8,114 nt of DNA from Alphaproteobacteria bacterium. GTDB lineage: Bacteria; Pseudomonadota; Alphaproteobacteria; Micropepsales; Micropepsaceae. The stretch covers positions 1 through 8,114 of the forward strand of contig JAGWRJ010000869.1 of the NCBI GenBank assembly GCA_028869725.1, given 5' to 3'. A model generated the notes under the pieces. That model had not been told where the DNA came from and did no database searches. It saw nothing but the letters and a program-made list of their open reading frames with translations. Shown here one piece after another: positions 7,601 through 8,114 of the stretch (the stretch's first letter is position 1; each line of letters opens with the position of its first letter). The position numbers and the translations under genes were made by a program.

Positions 7601-8114
7601 TTATTCACCAGCCGCCTCGTCATACGGCCAGACCTGGATGAAATCCGGATCGATGGCAAAGCGTACGGTGTCGCCCGGGCTGCATGCCCCAACGCCGTCG
7701 CTCAGAACCACCCGACTGCCGCCGGCACGCACCGTAAGTTCAAAGGTGCCGCCCAGGGGTTGAACGGCCAGGACCGTGCCGCAGCAGGGGCTATCCGGGC
7801 CGAGGCGCGCATGGGACGCGGCAATGCTCCAGCCAACCTTTTGTCCGGGCACAAGATCCGGGCCACCGGTGGTAACAATTACCCCTGCACCGATATCGAT
7901 CCGGCGCGGCCCCACGACGTGCCCGACAGCAAGATTTTGCGCGCCCAGCAGACGGGCGACATGCGCACTCGCAGGTCGGCGGAAGAGCGCGCGTGCAGTC
8001 CCGCACTGCAGCACCTTACCGTCTGCAAGAACCAGAATCTCATCGGCAAGAAGGGCCGCTTCGACCGGATCATGCGTAACGAGAATGGTGGTGGCGTCGA
8101 GCCGGGCCTGCAGC
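7601..8114 (-). CDS. ABC importer ATP-binding protein, ModC/CysA/PotA type, C-terminal part (5' end outside window)
   Basis: The minus-strand frame is open from the right edge to TAA at 7601-7603, giving 170 residues. It begins just before the switch-region histidine: ATTILVTHDPVEAALLADEILVLADGKV contains the H-loop (VTHD). RRPASAHVARLLGAQNL then leads into a C-terminal regulatory part of the TOBE type, with beta-rich segments such as GTVLAVQPLGGTFELTVRAG and a final PGDTVRFAIDPDFIQVWP. About 155 residues follow the H-loop histidine, which fits the roughly 350-residue length of molybdate, sulfate, polyamine or iron importer ATPases. Walker A, signature and Walker B motifs lie outside the window. 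A GTG at 8012-8014 is an internal codon, not the start. The protein would work in the cytoplasm, hydrolysing ATP to drive an importer whose other subunits are probably beyond the right edge. A TOBE region with oxyanion transporters makes molybdate or sulfate plausible, but the substrate cannot be decided here. Confidence 0.88.
   Translation of the reverse strand, partial: LQARLDATTILVTHDPVEAALLADEILVLADGKVLQCGTARALFRRPASAHVARLLGAQNLAVGHVVGPRRIDIGAGVIVTTGGPDLVPGQKVGWSIAASHARLGPDSPCCGTVLAVQPLGGTFELTVRAGGSRVVLSDGVGACSPGDTVRFAIDPDFIQVWPYDEAAGE

Overview
The window is GC-rich bacterial DNA with dense genes and short gaps. It is most likely from a proteobacterium, and the gene mix and codon use fit an alphaproteobacterium, but nothing here fixes the genus. 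No RNA gene, insertion sequence, CRISPR array or phage feature is visible.

Positions 1-5623 (+ strand) hold a tandem array of three paralogous ABC-transporter permeases of the large (about 800-residue) MacB/FtsX type. The first is cut by the left window edge and only its C-terminal third is seen. The second and third are complete and, with the starts chosen here, both exactly 804 residues. The genes are separated by only 9 and 8 bases, and each of the two complete ones has a Shine-Dalgarno sequence overlapping the upstream stop codon, so they almost certainly form one operon. Each complete protein has two FtsX units: one membrane helix, a large periplasmic domain and three helices, all repeated once. 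No ATPase or membrane-fusion subunit lies in the window. If present, the partner ATPase should be upstream of position 1 or elsewhere in the genome.

Positions 5670-6449 (- strand) encode an exported protein of unknown function, convergent with the permeases. By eye it is made of two repeats of about 100 residues. A gap of about 380 bases (6450-6829) follows, with several short inverted repeats and no convincing gene; it should hold the divergent promoters for its two neighbours.

Positions 6830-7567 (+ strand) encode a membrane-anchored SCO1/SenC-family thioredoxin-fold protein, expected to act in copper delivery to cytochrome c oxidase or in periplasmic thiol redox. The last stretch, 7601-8114 (- strand), is the C-terminal part of an ABC importer ATPase of the ModC/CysA/PotA type, with its H-loop and a TOBE region; its N-terminus lies beyond the right edge.

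The permease operon, the exported protein, the SCO protein and the import ATPase show no obvious shared pathway. Apart from the permease array, the window looks like ordinary chromosomal housekeeping and envelope genes. No clearly new system is visible; the most unusual items are the permease array and the two-repeat exported protein.
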